Shown in pieces: positions 43,677-54,850 of a stretch of DNA of 64,000 nt (the stretch's first letter is position 1; every line of letters begins with the position of its first letter). Made by a program: the position numbers and the translations under genes. The DNA comes from Linanthus parryae (lineage: Eukaryota; Streptophyta; Magnoliopsida; Ericales; Polemoniaceae). The stretch is taken from assembly GCA_023055425.1 (NCBI GenBank), contig JALGPY010000010.1, positions 18,015,363-18,079,362 on the forward strand, read 5' to 3'. The notes under the pieces were generated by a model. That model was not told where the DNA came from. It saw only the letters and a program-made list of their open reading frames with translations, and made no database searches.

Positions 43677-44798
43677 AACCTCTGACCTCGGTTTGTCCTT
43701 TTCCGGGCCTTTCTCTAGTTGATTGACTTGCCTAGGGATATCCCCATGTTCAGATGGGGGTATCCCCGCGCACCTTCATATGCGGTAGCATTTATTTCCA
43801 TTGGAGTAGAAGCTTTCTATCTCCTTGCCCTTATGGTCATGCTTTACCACTCTATTCAAAGTGTACACATTCTTCCTTTGGTAGGCGACCTGTGACGCCT
43901 CTTCGCGTGCATGCACCTTTTCCTTAGCATCCTCTCTCGTCACCATTACTCCCGCTGGTGACTGATCCTTGATATCTTCCCATCGAGGCAGAGGGGTCGG
44001 ATTGAATGGTCCCGGCATCTGCTCATCTGTCATTTTGGTGAACCATACTGCTTCAGTGAGGTGTGCTTCATTCAGATTAAAGGGGTTCACCGAAGCTGGT
44101 ACCTCGACTACCCTGCCATTCCAGATGGCCTTCATCACTTGGTGAGCTGTTGACGGAACCACGTCAAAGCGATGGATCCAGGCTCGTCCTATGATCATGT
44201 GATACGTAGTATTCGCATCAATGACGTAGAACTTGGCCGAAAACTTGAGCTTACCTATCTGGATACCAAGGCGAATCCATCCCATCGTCATCCTGGAGTA
44301 ACTTCCGAATCCCATCAGCTAGGATGGGCGCCTGACTATCTTCTTCTCCGGAATTCCTGCCAATTTCAGAGTGTTGAGCGAAACCACATTAACGGCTACT
44401 CCTCCGTCAACAAATTCCCTCTTGAAATCAACGTCGTTAATCACTGCTGTTACATACAAGGGCTTCTGATGGCTTGAATCCGTCTTCTTGTCGCTTTCGG
44501 AGAAAGTCATTATCTTCTCTGTGGAGCGAGATGCCCAAACAAACTTCCCATTGGAGACGACAATGTCTTCTTCTAAGTCCTCTGCTACCCTCAGAATTGC
44601 TTTTTTCATTTCTTTCCGGCATTTCTCAAAAAAGTTCATCTCGTCGAAGAGTTTTCTGAAATCGTGCGACCCCTTCATCCTGTCAGCACGCGAGTCTTCA
44701 GTGTCCATGCTGTAATCTTCCTCATCATGGACTTCAGAAATGATGGGCAGACCATCTTCCGCAATCTCTTCAAGGTCCATGATCGCGATCATGGCTAC
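43677..44798 (-). pseudogene. Tat-type protease and linker
   Basis: The protease active site DGGVAVNVVSLNTLKLAGIP lies near 44400, followed by RAWIHRFDVVPSTAHQVMK. In-frame stops occur at 44319 (TAG), 43776 (TGA) and 44799 (TAA), but the frame is otherwise kept. The segment between protease and RT is basic and acidic mixed, with no known domain. Confidence 0.8.
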
Positions 44799-46370
44799 TT
44801 ATTTTCCCTTCGGCTCTTGCTCTGCATGGGTCGACAGCGGATTATTGCGCACGTCTTGCCTCTGGTCGCTGACGATCAGCTCCCCTTCTTTCATTTTCCG
44901 GCTCACAAGGTGCCTGAGCTTCTTGCAATCAGTTGTGGGGTGCATAATATTTCCGTGGCACTCACACCACTTCGGGTCCCTCACCATCTTCCCGGAGGGT
45001 GTTCTTTCGAGCGAAGGCAGGACCCCATCCTTGCGCCACTGTTTGCATAAATCAATCACCTCCTATAAAGAACATGGTAGAGACGGTGCATCCAAGGTCG
45101 CAACCCTGGGTTGCTTGTGTGGCGAAACTGTATTGACCTCAGCTTTGCGCCCCCTCTTGTAGTTAAACCCCCCAATCTTGAAAGTGGGTCCCCATGGAGA
45201 TCGCTCAGGGGCGTGTTTCTTCTTTTGCCTCTCCACTATAGGCTCTATGTTCTTGGTACATTCAATTAACTTTGAAAAAGTAGGAGTTTGTAAGTTAATT
45301 AACATACCCTTGTATTCATCTCGCATGCCTTGTAGGCATATCTCCACGAGCCTGCCCTCGAGCACTTCGTCGCTGCATTCCAACGATTTGGCTCTGAACT
45401 TTTTGATGAAGGTGACGCCATCCTCATCACGCTTCTGATACATACGCGACAGATGTATCATCTTAACCTTTTCCTCCATCTGGAAGAACTTGGTGTAAAA
45501 CTTCTGAACCGTGTCATCCCAGGTCCTGACAGATCTAGCCTCCAGCGTTCTGTACCATTTGTAAGCCACGTTCCCCAAAGACTTCGGGAACTCGCGCATC
45601 AACAAATTAGGGTCAACCCCGTATGGCCCCATCACATCAATAAAGCGCATAACATGCTCTTGAGCATTCCCGTTAACATCATAAAACTTGTCCCACTTAG
45701 GGGCCTTATACCCTGCGGGGTTGGGCATCAGGTAGATCTCCCGCGGGATGGGGGGGGCATTGTCAACCTTCGGAATGATGGTGTCCGCAAAAGGTTGGTT
45801 GGCCAGGAAAGTCTCTATGCGCCGCTCTAAAGTCGTCATGCTTGTTGGTGCACTCCCTCCCGCAGCAGGAGGAAGGGTTGTAGCCGGCGGAGACACATAT
45901 ACAGCGGTTGGGCTAGGGGTGTAAGCCACATTGCTTATGGCTACTGGTGGAGAAGGCAAGGGATATTGCGAAGAAATATTCGAGGGAATAGCTGGAGGTT
46001 GGGAAATATGTGTGATAAGGGACGGTATTTGGACTGTTTGTCCCTAAATAGATAGTGGCTGCACCATTGCTGGTGGACTTTGCAAATTAGGGTTTGGCGG
46101 TATAGGTATTACCTCTGTTCCTTGAGTGGTAGAGGTTCCTGCCCCTTGAGAGACAAAAGCTTCCGGTGCCGATTTCGGGGCAAGAGTTCCCAAAATGGCC
46201 ATTATCTGAGCCATTTGTGCGGATTGAGCCTGAAGAGCTTTCGCCTGACTCTGGATAGTGGCATTCAACGTCTCCAAGGTTGGAGTACCGCCGGTTTCCG
46301 CGGAATTGTTGCGAGTTTCCTTTCCTGAGGTCGTCTCGGTGGAGGGAGATCTGTTTCTGACATCTTCAAG
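44799..46370 (-). pseudogene. Tat-type Gag
   Basis: The frame reads SPSTETTSGKE, then LETLNATIQSQAKALQAQ, and stops at 46044 and 45063 (both TAG). The Retrotrans_gag core is KWYRTLEARSVRTWDDTVQK ... YQKRDEDGVTFIKKFRAKS. A zinc-knuckle variant CX2HX4HX4C (CECHGNIMHPTTDC) lies near 44960, a form seen in Tat Gag. No clear start codon in frame. Confidence 0.82.
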
Positions 46371-47185
46371 AATGTGAGTGGGAGCTAGCTATAGTGAATT
46401 TTTTTGTGTGGCCAAAGAGAAAAACCAACACAAAATAAGAGTAAAATTAAACTTTATGAAGTTTTTTTGGAAGAACATACTCGGAAGGCAGGGTAGTATT
46501 ACCACGTGGATCTACCAAAGCAACATGGAGCAGCCTATTAAATTTGCGAATTGGGCATTGGTCCTGGTCTTCTCATGTGCTAGCCCGATGAGTACGGGAG
46601 AATCCTTTGAGGAAGATTCAACGTACACCAAGTACAGGGAATAAGAGAACACGGGAAAGGTAGGGTTGTGAGTAGGGAGAGAATAAGACGATAGTAGCTG
46701 TATGAGAGAGACAGAGTTTTGGCAGAGCTTCCGCGTAGTTCAGGTGATTCGTCCTGTGTAAGGAAGGGTTAACGATCCTATATATAGTGGAGAATATGAC
46801 ATTTGCAGTGGGTTAATGCACCCATTAATGGCGGCTTAATTACCTTAACCACAATAGCACGTTCGTCCGCATATATAGGGACCGTTACGCACTTCGTCCG
46901 CGTATACCGGAACCGTTATGAGGTTGACCGGGTTTATGGAGCTCGTGCCATAAATCTCTCAAAGCAGTTACTAAGGGTCGCGCGGGGGCTTGGTTGTCGC
47001 TCGCGCGCGATAGGACTTACTCTAGCCTCCAAACAACTAAGCCCCTACAAGTCCCGTGTCGTAGTATGCGAGGGTCCTGTCTCGCAGCCCGCACGTGGAT
47101 CAGCGCGGGTGGTGATCCAGTGTGTGTGGAGCACAACTAGGTGTGCTGGATGATTGCCACGTGGCTGTGATTTGTCTCTCTGGAA
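46371..47185 (-). repeat. Probable 5' LTR/leader of the Tat-type element
   Basis: On the minus strand a G-box CCACGTGG (about 47156), GC-rich upstream sequence, two 31-bp tandem units (46862-46923) and a TATA box (CTATATATAG, 46778-46787) precede gag. This is the expected order U3, TATA, R/U5 and leader. I could not fix the LTR ends or a primer site. Confidence 0.5.
46778..46787 (-). promoter_or_regulatory. TATA box of the Tat-type LTR
   Basis: CTATATATAG, about 410 bases before the gag region on the minus strand. Confidence 0.5.
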
Positions 47186-47189
47186 AGAA

Positions 47190-48060
47190 CTATACACCCG
47201 ACCTGAATAAACTCTTGTGGATCTACCAATGAGACATGTTTCATTTGTGCAAGACCCCACTTAGCTAAACCGTGAGCCACCTTGTTTGCCGTCGGCAAAC
47301 ATTAACAACTGACCCTCCATTGCCTCTCCCTATGAGCTCTCTCAGTTCGTCGAGAAATCATCCGAATTCATTGTAGGATACCATTTCGAACTAGCTGTTT
47401 GGAAGCGAATTCTTATGCCCTCCTCCATCGCCTTTGCTTCCTTCGAAGTCAAGACCTTTAGGAATTGAACTGGAGCACACAGAGCGGCCACAAAATCGTC
47501 GTTGTGATTCCTCCATACAACCACCCCAAGCTTGCCGATTGTTCTCATATATCGTCACATCCACATTAAGCTTCACAAGATTTAATTGCAACGGAAACCC
47601 CAAGCTTGAGGCGCTGTCTACCGGGGTAGATCTGACTTTCTCCACCTCCAAAAATAAGATAATTTTACAAGCCGCTAGTAGATTTATTGAATCAAATTGT
47701 TTACCTTCCGCAGTTAATATGTTCCCTCCATTTCCAATAAACCAACACGTTGTGAGAAGGTAACTGAGTTCAGAACTGTCAAAATCAATCATCATATACT
47801 CGATTGACTGAAACTGTGCTTGTACCCACATTTTCCCCTAATTCCATTCCAACGCCAAATCTGTCTTGTGAATTTGTAGAGAAAGAACAAGTGCTCCTCA
47901 TCCTACAGTGCTCTCTGACAAAGAGGGCACTAAGCAGGTATTTGCATCGCTTGGTGTACAATCTATTTCTGAAAGGATATTTTTATTTTAAATAATTTCC
48001 AAGAGAAAATTTGAACTTCCTCTGGTAACTCCACCTTCCAGATCTTCTTATAAACCCCCT
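47190..48060 (-). pseudogene. LINE (non-LTR retrotransposon) C-terminal remnant
   Basis: On the minus strand 48060-47835 translates to a zinc-binding RT-linked segment (IWKVELPEEVQIFSWKLF, then CPLCQRAL, DEEHLFF, RQIWRW). Then 47620-47480 gives an RNase H start (LVKLNVDVTIYENNRQAWGG), and 47290-47200 gives the usual end of such RNase H domains (VAHGLAKWGLAQM). This order is that of plant L1-type elements that carry RNase H. Stops and shifts make it dead. Confidence 0.7.
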
Positions 48061-48097
48061 GTGACACTCGTGATTCTTATGTAGTCTGCGTAATATT

Positions 48098-49709
48098 CTG
48101 ATGATGGAAAGTCATAAAGGCAGGTTTCGAGAGGTTTTGAGCCTAATTTCAAAGAACATGAGGTGTTTTTTCACTTGTAGCTTCATGCATGATTATTATA
48201 GTCTGGACATGTTTTTCATGATTTTTGAGCGTATTATGATGGACTTAATCGCTCGGTATAATTTCTTGTTGTCTATGACAGGGAACAGAGGCTTGAAGAG
48301 TTGACTGGACCAAGACGTGAACTTCAGAAACAAGGAAGCGCAAGGAAATAGCCTCGGGAACCAAGAAAGAAAAAAGGGAAGAAGATTTTACAAGGAATTC
48401 GCACAAAAGGAATCAGCTTTCGTACGAATGTCGACACTTAGAAAATTTTCTGAAAATTACCCCTTTCACAAAAAAAACTTGAACCATTCAGAGGAAAGGC
48501 TTTTGCACGAAAGGCCGAATCTTTCGCACGAAATCAACTGAAGTTGAATCATAACTTTTGGGTAAAGAAAGAAAATATGAAGATTTTGGATGTGAATTCA
48601 CTTGGAATGACTCACACACGAACTAGGGACTGGAGAACGGGCATTCACACATATTGAGGAGAAGCTTGGAGCTACGGGTATCAAGGAGTTCGAGGTGGAG
48701 TGAAGATTTCTCCATTTGATCTCTTCTTTCCCTCTTTTTAATAATTTTATGGAAAAACTTATGTTGTTTACCTACACTATGAGTAGCTAAGTACGTTTGC
48801 TAGGCCCTATAGAGGGACTAGTGTTTTTTTAGACATATTTTCGGAGTTATTGATACTGGTTCATGTTTATGGGCATGTTTATGAATATTCCTTAACTCTT
48901 TTGGTGTATTGCTGAGTTTGGGTTACTGACACACCCTAATTATGGGATAAATGATTCTTAGAGGATGACTTCGATGCATGATCTTCATTCATACTTAATG
49001 CTTTTATTATTTATTATTGTTCATGTTCTTTGCCTAATTCTTACCAACAATGGGGTAGCTACCCGGAATTGTTTGTTAATTAGGTAGAGTGCTCGACAGA
49101 GGCTTTGACCTAGTGTGATAGAGAATGTGAACACGATCCCCTGAATTAAAGAGAACGGAATGCGATTTTACTTGGATTGGCGAATTTGGTAGATTCGGTA
49201 GGCTTCAAGACTGTTTCATGCAACGGTGGGCCGACGTGACCCGTTGTCATTCACTTCGTTAGCTTTCTAGAACGGACCGGTAGACGATGGTGGACCGACA
49301 TGAGCCACAGTAGACCGATGCATAAAATTACATGAGACCGACAGGAGATTGTAAGTGTTATTGCCCGACATAACTAAATTAGGATTAGTGTGTTTCAATA
49401 TAGTATCCAGAATTGTCTAACAACTCCATGTGATCTATAGATTACCTAGTCTTTTTCATAACTTGATAAAACACTTTAGTTCAAATAACCCAAACATATT
49501 AGTTGAGCTTGTACTTTCAATTAAGTCACTTGTTTGAGGGTGACAAACTTTTAAATCAACCAACTTTCTCCTCCGGCTACTTCACTCTTAATTAATATTT
49601 TAACTAAATAATCTCTGGATTGTCCTGTGGAATCGGTAACTCGGGATTAAAATACCACCTCATATTACTTGAACCGTGCACTTACGGTAATACGATAGAT
49701 ATAGTCTCA
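48098..49709 (+). repeat. LTR of a decayed plus-strand Athila-type element
   Basis: The end CTCA at 49709 is followed six bases later by a degenerate tRNA-Asp primer site. The start near 48098 (TGATGATGG) is set by similarity to the usual length (about 1.6 kb) and a TGAT start, so it is approximate. It holds palindromes TTTCGYRCGAAA (48417-48533). Confidence 0.6.
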
Positions 49710-49715
49710 TGTTTT

Positions 49716-49733
49716 TGGCCCTGTTGCCGGGAA
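49716..49733 (+). promoter_or_regulatory. Degenerate tRNA-Asp primer binding site
   Basis: TGGCCCTGTTGCCGGGAA against TGGCGCCGTTGCCGGGGA: 3 mismatches in 18. It lies just after the LTR end. Confidence 0.7.
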
Positions 49734-49818
49734 TATCAGTAGATTTTAGTTAGAAATTAGTTTAAAGTTTAATTTTATTTTGTATTACTATCTGGTTAAC
49801 TTGTCTTTTCAGGTAGCA

Positions 49819-50597
49819 ATGGCAGAAGGCCAATGTCTCTTAGCCTTACAACAGAGCAGTTGCAGGCTCCAATGGCTTCAGTTGTAGAGAAAGCACTGGT
49901 GACAACATCTAGACCGTACCCTATCTCAATTATGTATAACTGGTCTTGGAAATCATTGATTTAGGCATTTGAGGCAGACCTCAAAGCAAGTGAGACGGCT
50001 ATTGTGGTTCCACCGATCCAGGTAGAAAGTTTATAACTCAAGCCGGCCACAATTCAATTTGTGCAGGACCGGTTCACCTTTGCTGGTACAGATGACGATG
50101 ACCCTCACACATTCATTGGAGGATTTCAGAACCACTTAAGCTAATCAGCTTTACCGGGGTCACGTCTGAATCGCTAAAACTGACGCTCTTTGCTCATTGC
50201 TTCAAAGGAGCTGCTATGGAGTGGCTTGAGTCTTTGCCTTTCAGATCGACCAACACATGGAAATAGTGTGTTTCCTTATTCATGAGTAAGTTCTATTACG
50301 TCTCACGTGTGATCCAGCTACAGGGTGAGATCTGGACGTTCAAGCTAAAGCAGGACGAATCACTTGTCGAAGTTTGGGAGCGCCTCAATCGTTTGCTACG
50401 GAAATGCCCAACCAAGGTATTCATAAAAGCACGGGTAATCCATGTCTTCTATGATGCGCTTGAAAAGTCCAATAGCGACAAGGTTGATAGAGAAGCTGGG
50501 GGCAATTTCTTATTTAGCTGCAATCTAGAGGGGGCATATGAATTGATGAGACACTTGATTAGGCGAGAACAAAACCTTGATGATCAGTACAAGTAGA
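49819..50597 (+). pseudogene. Athila-type Gag fragment
   Basis: Starts at ATG 49819 after a TTTTCAGGTAGCA context. Pieces in different frames read VQDRFTFAGTDDDDPHTFIG, ISFTGVTSESLKLTLFAHCF and YYVSRVIQLQGEIWTFKLKQ ... KVDREAGGNFLFSCNLEGAYELMR. The latter matches the Gag of the 28156 element (SRVIQLQSEILSFRQKMGET). Several stops and shifts. Pol is missing. Confidence 0.8.
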
Positions 50598-50757
50598 GAG
50601 AACTCGCCAGGGACGACGGGGTGGCCTAAGGTAAATGCAGTGAAAGTAGTGCAAAAGGTAAATGGTACATAGATGCAGCATCAGTAACCATAGCAAGTTT
50701 CAAAGTTAGCCGAGAGATAAAAGGAGGTACGGATGATGAGTCAAAACATGATGTCAT
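50595..50757 (+). repeat. 163-bp direct repeat, copy 1
   Basis: From TAGAGAGAACTCGCCAGG to CATGATGTCAT. The second copy is at 51504-51666 with about four differences. It looks like the next part of the Athila gag (a VNAVKVVQKVNG-like reading). Confidence 0.9.
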
Positions 50758-51503
50758 AAGCATTTAATATCATTTGATGTGTCTGTGCCTAAACTCTTCA
50801 CATTACAAATAACTGTAAACTAATTATCCATTTGAAGCATTACTGATTAACCACAAGGAAAGTGCATGAGTTAAAATATATTGAAAGATTAACAAATATT
50901 CCAAGGGGAAGAGAAGGTAATTTTGAAGTAACTAACTCACCTGAGATAGTGGATTCATGTAATCAATCAGAAAAGTTCCCCTCTTAAATCCGGGAATAAG
51001 GTTCCTAACTTTGCCAGATAGCGAATAGAGTGCATAGAATAAGGCTTTACAGGATTGATTCTGGTAGCTATTGTAAGGTCTAGAGTGTTTTAGGAAAAAT
51101 ACTGCAGATAAATTCAAATGTGTAGTAATTTGTGAGAACGGAAAGTTGATATATAGGACACAACCCGTAGATGCTCAAAACTGGAAGGACAATATCTCTT
51201 TTCGCGTTGGTGTAGCGATCAGAGATAAGCCATGTGTAGTGTTGCCTCTATCTAAGATTCTATGCCTTGCTTGGACCCTACCTTCCCCCCCCCCCCCCCT
51301 CCCTCCTTCAAAACTTTTCTTTATAAGGACAGTGTAACACATCTCTGGCTTTCAAAACAAGTTCGAAGAAGACATCAGGTTGATAAGAGCAGTTGGAGAC
51401 AGGTTTCATCTCACAAGTAGTCAGTCTGCACATTTTGCTGCGGAGAGGTTCAGCAGATTCAAATATATATTTCTCGGCACCAGGAAATTACCAAAAGTTA
51501 CAT
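50758..51503. other. 746-bp segment between the two direct repeats
   Basis: No similarity to Athila gag that I can see. It has a C14 run at about 51286-51299 and no open frame with known motifs. It may be host sequence separating two copies created by duplication. Confidence 0.5.
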
Positions 51504-51666
51504 TAGAGAGAACTCGCCAGGGACGACGGGGTGGCCTAAGGTAAATGTAGTTAAAGTAGTGCAAAAGGTAAATGGTACATAGATGCAGCATCAGTAACCA
51601 GAGCAAGTTTCAAAGTTAGCCGAGAGATAAAAGGAGGTACGGATGATGAGTCAAAACATGATGTCA
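51504..51666 (+). repeat. 163-bp direct repeat, copy 2
   Basis: See 50595-50757. It ends at CATGATGTCAT, then unique sequence leads into the two-exon gene. Confidence 0.9.
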
Positions 51667-51943
51667 TTGCAACTATGCAAGATTGGTATTAAAACTCAAG
51701 TTTAGGGAGGTTTGTGAAACTATCTATTTTATCGGTTACTGTTTTTAATCGTCATCGTCATATAAAATTAAAATTAACAATAACAGTAGCAGTTAGCAAA
51801 TCAAATCCAATCCCCACCCCGGAGACCTTCCCAATGCTATGATCATCCTCACGATCACGACAGAGGCTGTGATGGTTCAACAATCCCAGATCCATCACAA
51901 TTGATTGGACCTCGTCCCTCCCTCCTCTTTCTCTCTCCAGAAT

Positions 51944-54850
51944 ATGAAATTCCTATTGGAATGCGTTGGGTGCTGTCGGACCGACGATCGTCGATCGGCG
52001 TCGCCTCAGCGGGAAGAGATTCCGTTCCTCGTCGTCCCCGACCGTCCTACCCGTAATCGCCAACGGAAGCGAGGGAGAAATTGGCAACCCTCGCTCAGCG
52101 TCATATCGGAGGACTACGTGGAGACGGAGAGAGGGAAGAGGAGGACTGTGAAAGCCGGATCTGAGAAGAGGCGTGATAGGAAGATCTCGCCGCGGAGTCC
52201 CACCACGAGGACTCACGTCGGTGAATATAACGGCGATTCCCGGTACGTCTCCGGTTTCGTAATTTTACTGATTTTGACTTTCGCCCCACTAGAATGGTTA
52301 ATTACCGTTTGCACACCCTCTATTTGTAAATTTGACCCCTCTCCCTTTCAACATTTCTCGAATTAGGCTGCCCGATTTTCATCCTGAAGGCGTACGGTGG
52401 AGGAACTAAGAATATCTAATTCTTTTACAAAGATAGATATACAAAATTTTGATTGAATGATATGGTATATTTTATATGTAGTACAACTCAATCAGAATTT
52501 CTAAACACAAATGTATTCATAAAAACCATGATTGTGGAATGTCGGCGAAACAGTACCAAAACTAAACAAAAGTAATACTCCTATAGTAAGAAATGTAGCA
52601 TCACGAAAATTATTAATTTAATTATTGGGGATGAAGATGGATCATCATACAGTTACTCAGCTAACATCAGTGAACGCTGAGTCTACCTGTTTTCGGGGAT
52701 AACATTTCAATTTTTATCTAAGCGGGGTATTTTCATTTGTTTAAGTTAATGAATTTCTTTGTTTACTTTCACAATTACATCTGCGTTTGGATTATCATTC
52801 ATTTCATTTTGAAATATATTTGTTCACTTTTTTACTGTCACGAATCACGATTATTAATTTTTTTTCTTATTATGTATGTGTTCATTACATTTTTCTTTAA
52901 TATAATAGTTACAGTGTTTTATCTAGTGTAGTATATAGTAAACAATAATATAGTATAGTAGATAATGCAAATGGGTGCTACCTCACTGGTAGAGCGTTTG
53001 AAGTCCCTGCATGAGGTCCCGAGTTCAAACCCAGCTATAGCACGTAATTCTAAAAAAAAGTACTCCATAATTATTAATGTATGTTTGGTGTATAATTAAA
53101 AATAAATACAAAAACAATTAAATATCAAAATATATGAAGAGGTGTGGGCGAAGTCCTCAACATTAGCACAAATGAGAAATTTGTAAATATTAAGAACAGT
53201 TATGGTGAGAAATAGTGAGCCAGGTGGGGTAGACCACAATTGCGGATGGTCTATGTGATGCGACTTCAATGACTGAGATTACTGGAAATGAGGAGCCTAT
53301 GTTAAAACAAATTCTTCATTATTAGAGGAGTTCATTATTAGCCTAAGAGCCCATAATTGATCTTCGTTTGCCCATAATTTGTAAATATTGACCTGTGGCA
53401 ATAGGTTAGGCAAGCAAAGCCTAATGCTTCCCCCTGTACCCCCACAAATCCATTGGGACAGTTAAAGTGAGAGGTCCATAATCGTCCACGAAGAAAGCAC
53501 TCCTCACGTAAGTGATGTCCAGCCCAAAGACCATAGCCTAATGGATAGAGTCAAACACCAAACACTATATAAACATTGTCTTCATCCGAGCCCCAAAGCC
53601 GCCGAAACCTTGCCCCGAGCCCTAATGGATTAGAGTCAAGCACCCATTTACTATCGGGTCTCGTGGGTCGCTAGGCGGGTTTGGGTTGTTGTGGGTCGGG
53701 TTCTGGGGGGGTTGGGTCTGGGCGTGACCCGGCCCATTGACAGGCCTAGGTGGGCAGGTCTAATGGTATTGATAAGGGGTGGCTATCGACTTTATGGTTT
53801 AACATATCTTGTTCGAGACAACTCTATTTAAGGTTTTCCTTTTAGATAAATAAATGAAAATTATGTTGCTGATACTGGGTGTTACCACACAGGAATATAT
53901 TCGGTTGGTGACACTGATATTCTAGAGCCATAATGTTTTCACTAAATGTAACAAAAATATCAGCAAAAGATACCGAGTACTGTCATAACGGTGTAAAAAC
54001 TACCAGTACTTCTGGTATTCTTGAAAGCAAAAAATAGATAAGCAATATCTAATGCGTAAATATCAAATTTGAAATATATTCTCTGTGTATCTTCATTATC
54101 CAAGAGCTATCTTGCTTACAAATAATGAAACTAAACTTGCACAGAGATGACATGACACAATATGGTTCAGCAATGTAAATCAGTAGAAGTATGTTCAAAA
54201 TGCTTGAGACTTGGTTGTTAGGGCTTCCTTAGCTTTATTTCAACCTTTCCAAAAACTCCGTGCCTTTAGTTATTCATTTTTGTTGTGTTGTTTTATTGTG
54301 TTGTGTGATATTCACGACTCATCATCAATGTAAAATTGGTGCAAATCATTATTTATTGTATTTAAAGTTTTAAACAGTGAAAATAACGTTATGAAGCATA
54401 ATAAAACGTATACTATAAGAAAAATAGAGTGGGGCTTGCTGGGAGTATATAGCATTTTGGTAAATTATAAGAAGCTGAGACTTGAGAGGAAGTGTACAGG
54501 GCTTTGGGAAGCCCTCTTGCCGGAGATGGTCTAATATCATATCTTAAACAGGCAATTAATTCATATCTTGTAGTCTACTGGCCTGATTAGCAGCATCAAT
54601 GTTTCTCGCACCTAGTTGTTGGAATTGTAAATCTCCTGTTTCCAGTGACTTCCTCCCTCCCTTATTTAATCACTCTACATTTCTGGAAACGTAATCGGTA
54701 TTTTGATGGAATGTTGTGCAGTTGTCAGAAAAGAAAGAAAAATGTTATCTGTGTTACTCTCTTTTAATCTGTTTGATTGACTCTATCAGGGGATTCAACT
54801 TGCCACCATTCATGCCGACGGCTTTTGCGGCATCGCCATTCATGTTTTGA
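51944..54850 (+). CDS. Small two-exon plant protein, 119 residues, unknown function
   Basis: Exon 1 is 51944-52242 and exon 2 is 54790-54850, with a GTACGT donor at 52243 and a CTCTATCAG acceptor at 54789. The split codon CG|G is restored exactly and the frame ends at TGA. The protein starts MKFLLECVGCC, has a basic Arg/Ser/Pro-rich middle (RNWQPSLSVISEDYVE, KAGSEKRRDRKISP) and ends PPFMPTAFAASPFMF. I know similar short plant proteins with a cysteine pair near the start, a W-x-PSL-x-I/V-SED motif and a PFMF end, all uncharacterised. Upstream in-frame codons before 51944 lack an ATG. No signal peptide or membrane segment; the basic middle could be a nuclear signal. The intron (2547 bp) is long for so small a gene. 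Confidence 0.75.
52972..53059 (+). mobile_element. tRNA-derived SINE-like sequence
   Basis: CTCACTGGTAGAGCG resembles a box A, and GGTCCCGAGTTCAAACCC contains a box B-like core (GGTTCGANNCC with mismatches), 30-35 bases apart as in tRNA promoters. A run of A follows. The acceptor stem does not pair well, so it is not an intact tRNA. Target duplications are not evident. Confidence 0.5.
53656..53725 (+). other. G-rich stretch with many GGG runs
   Basis: About ten GGG or longer runs in 70 bases, with spacers of 2-8 bases. It could form a G-quadruplex on the plus strand, which is the pre-mRNA strand of the host intron. Confidence 0.6.

Larger units (their letters stand above)
24807..47185 (-). 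mobile_element. Old Tat-type Ty3/gypsy retrotransposon, interrupted
   Basis: Gag, protease, RT, two RNase H domains and integrase are read on the minus strand from about 46370 to 25283, with many stops and frameshifts. The RT is split by the element at 28156-42932. Joining 42933 to 28155 restores continuity, with the five bases GACAA on both sides. The second, archaeal-type RNase H (FDGSSTRKGGGIGIVL) between RNase H and integrase marks the Tat clade. The 3' UTR repeats at 24807-25072 continue at 10385-10632, and the plus-strand ORFs at 6480-9384 fit the antisense ORF of this clade, so the element may extend left to 6349 and beyond. No 3' LTR was identified. Confidence 0.85.
52243..54789 (+). 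other. Intron of the small two-exon gene
   Basis: 2547 bp, AT-rich, with a SINE-like insert (52972-53059) and a GGGT-rich stretch (53656-53725). No other gene recognised inside. Confidence 0.65.

Noticed and set aside
46506..47226. TGGATCTACCAA at 46506 and 47216 as LTR or target duplication ends
   Set aside because: The 12-base match is real, but the bases around it do not show TG...CA ends, so I could not use it to define the Tat LTR.
52972..53043. An intact tRNA gene
   Set aside because: Box A/B-like parts are visible but the acceptor arm does not pair and box A has several mismatches; a SINE-like or decayed tRNA sequence is more likely.
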